Assembly (NCBI GenBank): GCA_024278455.1
Contig: JAJRTE010000137.1
Coordinates: 1 to 35,221, forward strand
Reading direction: 5' to 3'
Length of the DNA: 35,221 nt
Source of the DNA: Myxococcota bacterium
GTDB lineage: Bacteria; Myxococcota_A; UBA796; JAJRTE01
Numbering within the stretch: position 1 is the stretch's first letter; each line of letters opens with the position of its first letter. Position numbers and translations under genes: made by a program. The notes under the pieces are model-generated. The model was not told the origin of the DNA. It ran no database searches and saw only the letters and a program-made list of their open reading frames with translations. Positions 1 through 10,725 of this stretch are shown here, in pieces.

Positions 1-130
1 CGAGTCGCTTTCGAGCCAGGTGCGTTCGGGCAACCCGCCGGAATAGCATCGCTATTTCAAGTGGTTGCCCGGGCGTGCCTGGCGAAGGAATGGGCCGCTC
101 CTGCGATGGGAGCAGTTTCCGGATGGGAAC
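1..130 (+). repeat. Fold-back repeat element, copy A (left end outside window)
   Basis: This stretch matches 33432-33561 over its whole length with about nine mismatches by eye, and matches 11543-11681 in inverted orientation. It carries the core hairpin GGAATAGC-N3-GCTATTTC and ends in the terminal sequence TTTCCGGATGGGAAC. Compared with the complete copy at 33398-33561, about 33 bases of the left arm lie before the window. The methyltransferase fragment on the minus strand stops four bases beyond the element's right end. Confidence 0.85.
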
Positions 131-133
131 TGA

Positions 134-460
134 CTAGGAGGCGTCCGAGAACGGCGGTGCCAGCAGGTGCCCGGTGCGGAAGTCCGCGTGCGGGTAACGG
201 GCCCGCGCCCGCTCGACCATCGCCGGCGTCACGTCGAGGCCCAGGTAGCCGTGGGGGCGCAGGACCAGGCGGCGCATCAGCGCCTCGTGGGTCCGCCCCG
301 TGCCGCAGCCGACCTCGAGGATCGGGCCCGCACCGTGGTGGATCTCCACCAGGTCCACGAGCGACGACAGGGTCGGGTCCACGGTCAGGCCCGGCCACTC
401 GGCGTCGAGCCAGTCGACCACGCCCGGAGCGTCCCAGTTCTGCCAGTGTCGCCGCCCCAT
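134..460 (-). pseudogene. SAM-dependent methyltransferase, C-terminally truncated
   Basis: A 108-residue product with a clear class I methyltransferase motif I (ILEVGCGTGRT, about residues 47-57) and a motif II-like acidic position (YLGLDVTPAMVERAR, about 72-86). Full-length members are usually 200 residues or more, so everything after the second or third strand is missing. The start ATG lies ten bases after the stop of the upstream gene with a GAGG motif, so it looks like the last gene of a minus-strand operon. Its stop codon lies four bases outside repeat copy A, which suggests that the element's arrival or an associated deletion cut the gene. The fold is secure from motif I; the substrate is unknown, and the product probably lacks activity. 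Confidence 0.7.
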
Positions 461-470
461 CCACCACGCC

Positions 471-1302
471 TCAGGTCGCCGGGTCGGTCAGGCTGTGGAA
501 GCGCACCGAGCCGATGGAGACGACGCCCGGGTCGGCCAGCATGCTGCTGCGCAGGTCGGCCTCGAGCTGGTCCATCTCGGCGTCGGTCGGGAACTCCTTA
601 CCCTCGTAGGCGACGTCCTCGACGACGACGAGGCCCGTGTCCTGGCCATCGGTCCGCTCGATGAACAGCCGCACGCCGGAGAAGGTGAGCCCGGGGAGGG
701 CCGCGAAGCCCTGCGCCACATCCGAGGCGGTCTGCTGCATGGCCGCGTCCGTGTCTCGCAGCGGCCCGGTGACGACCATGTCATGGATGAAGATCTGCAT
801 CGTGTCTCTCCTCAAGGCTCCGTCAGGCCGAGGAACCTCCCCGGCGAGACCAAACTGCCCGTCGTCGTCCACGATGAAGCCGAAGTACCTGCCCTCGGGC
901 GAGCGAAGGACCAGACCCTTGCTGGTGTCGCCGACGACCGCCCAGGCGTCGGTGCGAATGACGCCGTCCTCGTCGATGGTGGCGCCCCGGCCCGGCGGGC
1001 AGTCGTTCGACGGGTAGCCGCCCGTGGGGTAGCCGCCGCTGCCGTAGGGATCGCCGCCCGGGGCGCCCACCTCGAGGCGGAGCACGAGCAGCACGCGCTT
1101 GATTTCGGCGTTCTCGCGAACGCGCAGGACGACGGTGTCCGCGTCCCCGTCGAGCACCATCTGCCCGCGGACCTCGTGGACCGCGTCGTCGTCGCCGAGG
1201 CGCACCTCGCGGAACGACCAGGCGCCCGAGCGAGGTGGAGCCGGCGAGCGGGTTCTTGCGCCTCACGGGGCTCTCCCGGGCGGTGGCGGCGGCTGCCTGC
1301 AT
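471..1302 (-). CDS. Unrecognised protein, probably frameshifted near 1225
   Basis: I do not recognise the family. The open frame from 1205 to 471 encodes 244 residues with a Gly/Tyr/Pro-rich low-complexity stretch (GGYPTGGYP) near residue 58. A better start is the ATG at 1302-1300, one base after the stop of the upstream small gene with a GGAAG motif before it. That reading runs in another frame until a CCC run (plus strand 1225-1227). Dropping one base there joins it to the main frame and gives a continuous sequence (…TSLGAWSFREVRLGDD). This could be a real frameshift or a base-call error. An internal ATG at 801 is preceded by GAGGAG with good spacing, so the last 109 residues, beginning MQIFIHDMVVTG, may be a separate protein. 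Confidence 0.55.
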
Positions 1303-1303
1303 C

Positions 1304-1546
1304 TCACTTCCGTCCCTTGTGGCTCGTGGCCTTGGCGGCGGGCGCCGAGGCGGTGGCCGCATCGGGCAGGTCCTCGGTGGTCACGGCGCCCCCAGCCGAA
1401 GCCGCAGGCGCGGCGGGCTGATCGCCGCGGGCCGCCGACAGCTTTTGGAGGAAGCACGCCTCGTACTCGGCGGTGTGGCGGGCCACGAGGTGTTCCAGAA
1501 GATCCCCGGCCCTCCCCTCGGTCGGTGCCTCCGGGAACGTCCCCAC
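1304..1546 (-). CDS. Small unrecognised protein downstream of the RND pump
   Basis: An 80-residue reading frame from a GTG, ending in an Ala-rich low-complexity tail and a basic end (SHKGRK). It lies in the same frame as the pump gene and begins only eight codons after that gene's TAG stop. No convincing ribosome-binding site precedes the GTG, and the open frame reaches right back to the stop. It may therefore be the 3' part of a gene whose beginning was lost when it was joined to the pump operon. Its stop (TGAGATG) abuts the ATG of the next gene, which suggests translational coupling. No family recognised. Confidence 0.45.
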   Translation of the reverse strand: MGTFPEAPTEGRAGDLLEHLVARHTAEYEACFLQKLSAARGDQPAAPAASAGGAVTTEDLPDAATASAPAAKATSHKGRK

Positions 1547-1570
1547 AAGAGCCTGGTTGATGTGGACGAT

Positions 1571-4690
<3,120 letters not shown>

Positions 4691-4692
4691 GG

Positions 4693-6321
4693 TCAGTTCC
4701 CCCCCGGCCCTTCGAACTCGCAGCAGCCCGCCCCGATGCTGTCGCGGCTCAACTCGGTTCGCAGGAGGAAGGCGCCGGTAGTGACGACAGTGTCGCCCGC
4801 CCGCACCTCACCCGCGACCTGCACGCGGCGGCCGTCCGAGCGTCCGGGACGCACGATCCGGGGCTCGTACAGACCATCGGCGGTGCGCACGAAGACGACC
4901 GACTCGTCGCCCACCCGTTGCACGGCCTCCATGGGCACGGTGGCCGCACCCTCGGGAACTGCGACGCCAACCGATGCGCGCGCGAACTGCCCGGCACGCA
5001 GCAGCCCGTCCGGGTTCTGCACCTCGGCGCGAGCTGTGACGGTGCGGGTTCGTGCATCGACCTCCGAGGCAATCCAGCTCACTGTCCCGGTGAAGGTCCG
5101 GCCGGCGACGCCGTCCACCCGTAGCTAGAACTGCTGACCGACGCGAACGCTGGCCGCGTCCCACTCGGGGATGTCGAGGAGCACCCACATCACGGAGATG
5201 TCCGCGATCGTGGCGAGGGAGTCGGGCTCGCCGGCGAAGGTCCCCACCAAGGCAGGACGTCGCACGACCCACCCGGCCATCGGCGCCTGGACGGCGAATC
5301 GGCCAGTGCGACCGCTGCGCGCCGCGCCGCTGATCCGCAGCGACTGGTCGATGGAACGCAACTCGGCCTCGGCCGCCGCCAGCTCCTGCCGGGCGAGTTC
5401 CACCTGGCGTTGTGATGCGATGGCACCTTCTCGAAGCTCCTGCTGCCGAGCGAGGTTCGCCTGTGCGGACTCGACTCGCGCGTGGGATGCGCGCCGCCGC
5501 GCTTGCAGATCCCCGACCTGCGCGCTTTCGAGCGTGAAGAGCGTGTCGCCCGGTTCCACCTGTTGCCCGAGGTCCACAAAGACCTCGCGCACGATGCCCG
5601 GGACCGCCGAGCGAACGTCGGCCATCGAGTTGCGGTTGAACTCGATGCGCGCCGTGGCATCCACGCAGATGCCCATCGCGCCCCTGGTGGCCGGAACGGT
5701 CTCGATGCCAGCCGCGCGCTCGATGGCGGGCGAGCGGAAGCGAACCCGGGTTCCCGGTGCGATCGCGCTCGGTGGCGGCACCCCGGCCGGCGGCTGCATC
5801 GGGTTGCAGAAGGGGCAGACCGACTCCGGGTAGCCGTGCTCTGCGCACCAGTCACCGGAACTCTGGAACCGCTCGACGAGGCCGGCGTTGCACTTCGTGC
5901 ACATGGACTCCGGCAGCGCGTGCTGGGCACACCAGTCCGCCGGATCGGCGACGCGCGCACCATCGCCCTGTGACGTGGCCGTTCCCGCACCAGGCGGCTG
6001 CATCGGGCTGCAGAAGGGGCAGACCGACTCCGGGTAGCCGTGCTCTGCGCACCAGTCACCGGAACTCTGGAACCGCCCGACGAGGCCGGCGTTGCACTTC
6101 GTGCACATGGACTCCGGCAGCGCGTGCTGGGCACACCAGTCCGCCGGATCGGCGACCGCGGATGCGCGAGGGGTTGCCGCCGTGCCGGTCGGCCTCGTCG
6201 TGGTCTCATGGTCTTTACAGGCGGTCGCCAGGAGCGCAGTGCCCAGGGCGACGGCGCCGGCCCGCAATGTCAGGGTGGCGTACAGCGCCTTCAACTCCAC
6301 CTGGTTCGTCGCGCTTCTCAT
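4693..6321 (-). CDS. RND periplasmic adaptor (CzcB/CusB-like) with duplicated metal-binding module, interrupted by in-frame TAG
   Basis: Membrane-fusion protein that would link the pump to an outer-membrane channel. The start is the ATG at 6321, overlapping the previous gene as ATGA. A lipoprotein signal follows, with lipobox LLATAC (Cys near residue 30). Next come two nearly identical 68-residue units, each with the pattern WCxxH…PESxCxxC…WCxEH…PESxCPFC. This type of Cys/His module is common at the N-terminus of heavy-metal adaptors. Then come the beta-barrel, lipoyl and coiled-coil parts (LARQQELREGAIASQRQVE is typical hairpin sequence). A TAG at 5127-5125 falls between …VRVGQQF and LRVDGVAGRTFTG, which continue in the same frame to 4693. 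A GAG-to-TAG change would explain it, as Glu fits here. So the gene is either a one-base pseudogene, a sequencing error, or read through. Confidence 0.85.
5789..6156 (-). repeat. Tandem 204-bp period duplication encoding the Cys-rich module
   Basis: Bases 5789-5952 and 5993-6156 are almost identical, offset by 204 bases (68 codons). The few differences are synonymous or single substitutions (for example Gly to Glu in the NAGLV[G/E]RFQ segment). The near identity at DNA level shows a recent duplication within the adaptor gene, doubling its periplasmic Cys/His metal-binding sites. Confidence 0.9.
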
Positions 6322-6959
6322 GGGAGCACCCCCGCTTCGGCTTCGAGGTCGACGCCGGCGAGTGCAGCGTTGCGCAGAAGGTCCGCATGGGTGACGCGTG
6401 CCTCCACGAGTTCCCGGCGGACGGCGAGCAACTCGCCGAGCTGCATGGCGCCCGCCTCGTAGCGATGGATCTCCGCGGCGAGCCGCGCCGTGTCGGTGGC
6501 GATGCGCAGCCGCTCCTCGGCGTACCCCGCCCGCACGAACGTCGCGGCGACGTCGCGCAGGGATCGCCATGATGCATCGTCGGCGGTCGCGGTGGCGCGT
6601 TCGACGCCCGCGTTCGCGGCGTCGATCCGGGCGGCGCGCTGGCTGCCCAGCTCGAACACCTGGCCGACGCCGATGTCCACATCCGGGCTGGTCCCGCCCG
6701 GACCGATGCGAGGCCCTCCTCCGACGTCGAGCGTGGGGTTTGCGCGGAGCAGTACGGAGGCGTCGACGAGACGCCCGCGCGCCTCGCCGACGCGCGCCTG
6801 CGCCACCCGCACGGACGGTGAACGCGCCCGCGCCAGGTCCAGCGCCTGCTCCAGTGTCAAATCATAGGTTCTCGGTCCTGCCGCCTCTTGTGCCGCCGCG
6901 GGTCGAGCCGCGACGAGCGTGCAGGCAAGCAGGAGACCGCACGAGATCCATCGAGTCAT
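6318..6959 (-). CDS. TolC-family outer-membrane efflux protein, half length
   Basis: A 213-residue product with a type I signal peptide (hydrophobic GLLLACTLVAA, cleavage likely after AAAQ). The N-terminal half of an outer-membrane factor follows: YDLTLEQALDLARARSPSV is the conserved start of the first repeat, then helices rich in Ala/Arg/Glu. Normal family members carry two such repeats and exceed 400 residues; here the second is absent. The gene nonetheless ends in an ATGA overlap with the adaptor start, an arrangement normally kept between intact genes. It may be an internal-deletion derivative of a full channel gene or a stable short form. Family assignment is firm; channel function is doubtful. 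Confidence 0.8.
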   Translation of the reverse strand: MTRWISCGLLLACTLVAARPAAAQEAAGPRTYDLTLEQALDLARARSPSVRVAQARVGEARGRLVDASVLLRANPTLDVGGGPRIGPGGTSPDVDIGVGQVFELGSQRAARIDAANAGVERATATADDASWRSLRDVAATFVRAGYAEERLRIATDTARLAAEIHRYEAGAMQLGELLAVRRELVEARVTHADLLRNAALAGVDLEAEAGVLP

Positions 6960-7051
6960 GCTTCCATCTCCCTCGTTGCAGGACGCGGCTGTGCGGCGGG
7001 CGCACCTCGCCCCAGCGGATGCCGGTCCTTGCCTGAACTACTGGCCTGGGT

Positions 7052-7468
7052 TCAGACGAGGGAGGGTTCGGGGGGTCTGAAGATCCGCCCCGGCACCCCC
7101 GTGGCCGGGTCGTCGGGAGGGGAGTTCAACACGGCGCCGCCGGGCGGCGACTCCAGACAAGGGGCCAGGCTCGGCGCGACGGCCACCACCGCGCCGGGGC
7201 AGCAGGTGCAGTCGTGGCAGCCCGGGGGACACGGCTCCTCGGAGCCTTCCTCCGGGCAGGAACTCTCATCGTGGTCATGATGGGTGTCGTCGCCGGCCTC
7301 GGCGACCTCCTCGTAAGGGCATGTTCGATTGCAACAGGCGTCCGCGCTGCCGGTCACGGCCGGGAGCAGACCCGGCCCGAAGCCAAGCTGCCCGAAGAGC
7401 AGGCTGGCGAGCAGGACCCACTCCATGAGCCACGACTGGCCGGGCGTTCTTTGAAGCTGCCGCATCAT
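7052..7468 (-). CDS. Small Cys/His-rich exported or membrane protein heading the metal operon
   Basis: A 138-residue product from ATG-ATG at 7468-7463. A hydrophobic segment (MEWVLLASLLFGQLGFG, about 15-31) acts as a signal or anchor. It is followed by a metal-ligand-rich region: CCNRTC, then DDTHHDHDESS, then CHDCTCC. The C-terminal part is Pro-rich and ends with a Pro-Glu-Pro rich tail. Such small proteins are frequent first genes in heavy-metal efflux operons and are presumed to bind metal in the periplasm. It lies 92 bases upstream of the TolC-like gene on the same strand. I do not recognise a named family; the metal-binding role is inferred from composition and context. Confidence 0.7.
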   Translation of the reverse strand: MMRQLQRTPGQSWLMEWVLLASLLFGQLGFGPGLLPAVTGSADACCNRTCPYEEVAEAGDDTHHDHDESSCPEEGSEEPCPPGCHDCTCCPGAVVAVAPSLAPCLESPPGGAVLNSPPDDPATGVPGRIFRPPEPSLV

Positions 7469-7477
7469 CGTAGGCCT

Positions 7478-7506
7478 TGGATAACCTCTACGCGCAGTCG
7501 GGTCAA
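7478..7506 (-). promoter_or_regulatory. Candidate promoter of the metal efflux operon
   Basis: Reading the minus strand, TTGACC (7506-7501) is followed after exactly 17 bases by TATCCA (7483-7478), a fair sigma-70 pair. The predicted transcription start would be near 7471, only a few bases before the ATG at 7468, so the message would be almost leaderless. No regulator gene (MerR or ArsR type) is adjacent in this window. Confidence 0.35.
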
Positions 7507-7544
7507 CGCGCACCTCGACACCTCGAGCGTGGCGCGGCGCCGCG

Positions 7545-7673
7545 TGCCCGGAGGCCGGCTTTGAACACGCGCGCCGCGCGGCCCTCGTAGAACGCGACGC
7601 CCCATCCGTCCGCGTGCGGGCCGATCTCGCCGCCCCGCGGTCGCAGCAGGGCCAGCCAGATAAACGCCACGCA
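7545..7673 (-). pseudogene. Remnant of class II glutamine amidotransferase (YafJ-like)
   Basis: Directly after a TAG (7676-7674), about 40 codons read [15 protein letters not shown] then [17 protein letters not shown] and ARVFKAG. The [12 protein letters not shown] segment is the hallmark of the class II glutamine amidotransferase family (the YafJ/EgtC group). The N-terminal catalytic Cys region is replaced and a stop follows within 20 codons, so this is a short relic. It sits just upstream of the metal operon promoter. Confidence 0.55.
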
Positions 7674-7682
7674 CTAGGGCAT

Positions 7683-7835
7683 GTTGCCCTGCAGCGTGTC
7701 TTCCACCACGAGGCGGTCGCGCAAGGGCTGGCCGACGTGCGGGCCGGACGGGTCATCAGCGACGAGGAACTGCTCAAGCAGCTCGATGCCGAGTTCGGTC
7801 CGCTGGAAGCAGATCTACGCTATTCGATTGCTTGA
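7683..7835 (+). pseudogene. Remnant of a small antitoxin (RHH-type C-terminal part)
   Basis: About 50 codons ending at the TGA at 7835 include HEAVAQGLADVRAGRVISDE and then ELLKQLDAEFG. The pattern of an AIxxGLxDxxAGRVxSxEE stretch followed by a helix and EFG is typical of the end of ribbon-helix-helix antitoxins. The DNA-binding N-terminus is missing and no toxin follows; the next plus-strand sequence is the antisense of the 7820-9415 gene, with which it overlaps by 16 bases. Best read as a decayed toxin-antitoxin module. Confidence 0.5.
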
Positions 7836-9415
7836 AGGTAGGGGATCTGGTAGAGCACTGTCCAGGTCGAGACCAGGGCCTGCCCACTGGCCGGGTCCAC
7901 CGCCATGTCCCTGACCATGGGCATCACCGTCCCGAATCTGTCCAGAATCCTACCGTCCGAGGCATCCTGGACAAGGATGTTCCCCGTGAGGACCGAGCCA
8001 GTGAGCAGGATGTCCCGGCCCGCATCCACACCCAGCACCCGCACCCCCACCTGGGTAGGGATCTTGCGCTCCACGCTGGAGGTTGCAGGGTCGACGACCC
8101 ACACATGCCTGCCTCCCGGCTTGGCCAGTAGCAGGCGCTCCCACTGGGGTACCCAGAGCATCCGAGCGTTGAAGCTGCCAGTGTCCAACCATGGCTCCAC
8201 GTCGCATGTCACGGGGTCCACCAGGTACAACCATGAGCTGTAATCCGGGGAGATGACAAGTTTTCGCAGAGAGGGAATCCAATCCACGTTCCGCGGCGCT
8301 CCCACCGGCTGGCCAGTGACCTTGTCATGGAACCAGCATTGGCCCGGGTGTTCCCTGCCTGAAAGATCCAGCAGCACCAGGTGACCCGGCACAGCACTCA
8401 AAGCGGCGACCTCCACCAGCAGCAGACGTCGAAGCTCGGGGGCCCATCGCATATACGGAAAGCTCATTCGAAAGGGAATCCGCACTTCGTCGCGGTGGAC
8501 CCACCTTCCTGCGGAGTACTCCAGAACGGCCAGCCTGTTGAAATGGTCCATGATCCAGGTGAGGCCGGTGTTCGGGTCCGTGAAGGAAGAGACCGAACCG
8601 ACCTCGCCACGTTCCAACTTGCGGGCAGCAACGGGGTACTCCGCCATCGAGCCATCGGCGAGGGATATCGACAGGATCCTTCCGCTGCCCTCGGCCGCCA
8701 CCACGGCTCGCTGGCCCAGCACCTGGATCTCGTGGAAGTCCCCCACGATCCCCTCGGGGGCACGATCCACGACCTTGATCCGTTGGTCCAACTGGCCATC
8801 GGGCCACTGCACGAACTCCGCCGCGTGGCCCTGCGGCCCGATGGACAGCAACAACGACCCACAGAAGCACAGGACTGCCAGTCCCATGCAGAGCAAGGCT
8901 GACAGAATCACGCGGGGGAGGCCGGAAAACGTGTTGAACACCACCTGCGCCGTGGGGAGCGGGAACAGGACGCATGAACCGGGAACCCAGGCCAAACCCC
9001 GAAAGAGCCGCTCATGTCGTTCCACGGTACTCGGCGGGAGCATGTTGATCGCCAGAATGCATACGAGCAGCAGAACCAGGACAGGTTGGGCCGACGGCAG
9101 CAGAGCCACCGATAGAAGAGCCAAACCGGCCAGGCTGGCCCAGAAGATAGTCGCCCTGGTCAAGGCCAGGACCACGGCGCCGAGAGCAGCGCCCATCAGC
9201 AGCCATGGAAGGATCTGCTGGTGCAGCAGGAGCAGACCCCACCACTCGACGAAGAGCTTGAAGGACCCATGTACGTTCCAGGAACTCTCCATCAGCCAGG
9301 TCACGAGAGAGCTTCGCAGCAGGAACAGCCCCGGCAGCGCCAGCAGGCCCAAAAGCAACCGGGCAAGGAGCCATCTTCGCAAGGCTGCGGATCCGCGGCT
9401 TTTGTGCTCTGTCAT
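7820..9415 (-). CDS. Membrane protein with C-terminal beta-propeller-like domain
   Basis: A 531-residue product, not recognised as a named family. The first ~210 residues contain several hydrophobic helices (around 15-35, 60-75, 80-100, 105-125, 170-195). The remainder is soluble and repetitive, with blade-like segments such as RILSISLADGSMAEYP, GHLVLLDLSGREHPG, SWLYLVDPVTCDVEP, HVWVVDPATSSVERK and GRILDRFGTV. These resemble YVTN/PQQ-type propeller repeats. The start ATG follows a GGGAG motif, and it begins 24 bases after the stop of the methyltransferase-like gene, implying co-transcription. A membrane-tethered propeller outside the cytoplasm is the likely layout; the ligand is unknown. Confidence 0.75.
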   Translation of the reverse strand: MTEHKSRGSAALRRWLLARLLLGLLALPGLFLLRSSLVTWLMESSWNVHGSFKLFVEWWGLLLLHQQILPWLLMGAALGAVVLALTRATIFWASLAGLALLSVALLPSAQPVLVLLLVCILAINMLPPSTVERHERLFRGLAWVPGSCVLFPLPTAQVVFNTFSGLPRVILSALLCMGLAVLCFCGSLLLSIGPQGHAAEFVQWPDGQLDQRIKVVDRAPEGIVGDFHEIQVLGQRAVVAAEGSGRILSISLADGSMAEYPVAARKLERGEVGSVSSFTDPNTGLTWIMDHFNRLAVLEYSAGRWVHRDEVRIPFRMSFPYMRWAPELRRLLLVEVAALSAVPGHLVLLDLSGREHPGQCWFHDKVTGQPVGAPRNVDWIPSLRKLVISPDYSSWLYLVDPVTCDVEPWLDTGSFNARMLWVPQWERLLLAKPGGRHVWVVDPATSSVERKIPTQVGVRVLGVDAGRDILLTGSVLTGNILVQDASDGRILDRFGTVMPMVRDMAVDPASGQALVSTWTVLYQIPYLQAIE

Positions 9416-9439
9416 GCAAACCCACTCCCAGCATGGACG

Positions 9440-10618
9440 TCAATCTCCCGATCTTCGGAAACGGGCCAGGTATCGCAGCGGAAAGAACTCTTCAAAGGTC
9501 TGTTCGAGGGGGAAGCCAGCGCGGATCACCACTCGGGCGAGTTGCTCCATGGGGATCCTGTCTGGCAGATCCTCGGAATCCTGTTTCTCGGAGATCACCA
9601 ACACTCCCTCTGGCTTGAGAGATCTCCGGATGCTCGCCAGCAGGCGATACACTGGCGCCGAAGGAGAAGCGTCCTCACGGATGATGGTCTTCAGGGTATC
9701 GCAGATGAACACCATGTCCAGGGATGACCCATGGATAGTGATGTCGTCGGGTTTCGAGAGCAGTGTCGAGATGTTTTCCAGGTGGTGGAACCGGGCCAGG
9801 AAGCCAATGAGATTCTTGGCGTAGGGGTCGATGTCGACGGCGTATACCCTGCCGGAGGGTCCGACGACACGGGCGAAGGGCAACGTGAAGTAGCCAACGC
9901 CCGCTCCCAGATCCGCCACATCCATGCCTGGCTGAAGGCCGATTATCCTTGCCAGTTCTGCGACGCTGGTTTCCGGGGCGTCTGGATTCCAGAGCCCCAC
10001 CCGGTCAGCGCCTCGGGAACGCAGGGTGATACGTTCGAACAGACTGTAGTCTGGCGGGCAGATCCGGGCCCGGATGCTCATGCCAAGGCAGCGCAGCTCA
10101 GTGTCTGGTTTCTCCAGGCCGTTGCGCCAGAGAAAGGGTGGCACGTACAGGTGTTCCTCGCGCAGACAGGCGTGGATCCGATGGCAACGTAGCAGAGCAG
10201 CAACCTCGTTGGGAGGACGAAGAAAGAAGTACCTGTACCGACCCTCGATGAACTCACCTGCCCGCTCCAGAGCCTGGGCCTCAAGGGTCTCTTGTCCCGC
10301 AAGTCGGGCAGCATAGGCGTATAGATACCACAAGTAGGTGTAGTTGGGTTCCTTTTCGGCCGCCTGCCGGGTCTGCTGGAGCAGGTGCTCCCAGGATCGC
10401 ACCCCCCTGGCCCTAGAGTACTCCAACAAGGCCTGTTCGCCGGAGAGGGCGTCGTCGGTGTAGGGGCTGTTGCTGGTTTCACTGGTGCCGATGGTCCTGT
10501 GCGAGGCCCCGGGATGCTCGCTCCCGGAGGTGGTTGGGTAGGGGGAGCCCACCTGGGGACTCTGCTCGTCCTGGCGGCAGGATGCCAGCAACATTGTAAA
10601 TACAACGAGCAGAATCAC
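9440..10618 (-). CDS. Lipoprotein-like protein with C-terminal SAM methyltransferase domain
   Basis: The C-terminal ~190 residues form a class I methyltransferase: VADLGAGVGYFTLPFARVVG (motif I), then RVYAVDIDP (motif II) and a later SLKPEGVLVISEK strand. Before it lie a helical region with Tyr/Trp-rich sequence and a lipobox (MLLASC) near the N-terminus, which would place the enzyme outside the cytoplasm, unusual for a SAM-dependent enzyme. The start is uncertain. GTG at 10618 has a GGGAG motif six bases upstream but gives a signal without basic residues. An in-frame TTG at 10705 would add NRRSRE-type basic residues before the hydrophobic core. A 23-codon frame with its own GAGG (about 10688-10616) overlaps the GTG. 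The middle of the operon 11397-7820. Confidence 0.7.
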   Translation of the reverse strand: MILLVVFTMLLASCRQDEQSPQVGSPYPTTSGSEHPGASHRTIGTSETSNSPYTDDALSGEQALLEYSRARGVRSWEHLLQQTRQAAEKEPNYTYLWYLYAYAARLAGQETLEAQALERAGEFIEGRYRYFFLRPPNEVAALLRCHRIHACLREEHLYVPPFLWRNGLEKPDTELRCLGMSIRARICPPDYSLFERITLRSRGADRVGLWNPDAPETSVAELARIIGLQPGMDVADLGAGVGYFTLPFARVVGPSGRVYAVDIDPYAKNLIGFLARFHHLENISTLLSKPDDITIHGSSLDMVFICDTLKTIIREDASPSAPVYRLLASIRRSLKPEGVLVISEKQDSEDLPDRIPMEQLARVVIRAGFPLEQTFEEFFPLRYLARFRRSGD

Positions 10619-10725
10619 CAGGATCTCCCGAGATCGACGGTTGGACCCCCCAAGGGTGCCGCAGCAGATCCGGCAAATAATGCCACGGGTTTTTCCTCGT
10701 CGCAAGTGAACAAGTTGCGGTTGTG

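Noticed and set aside
300..1421. Plus-strand frame of 373 codons at the window start
   Set aside because: It is antisense to three minus-strand genes with methyltransferase motif I and operon spacing; it shows no recognisable domain.
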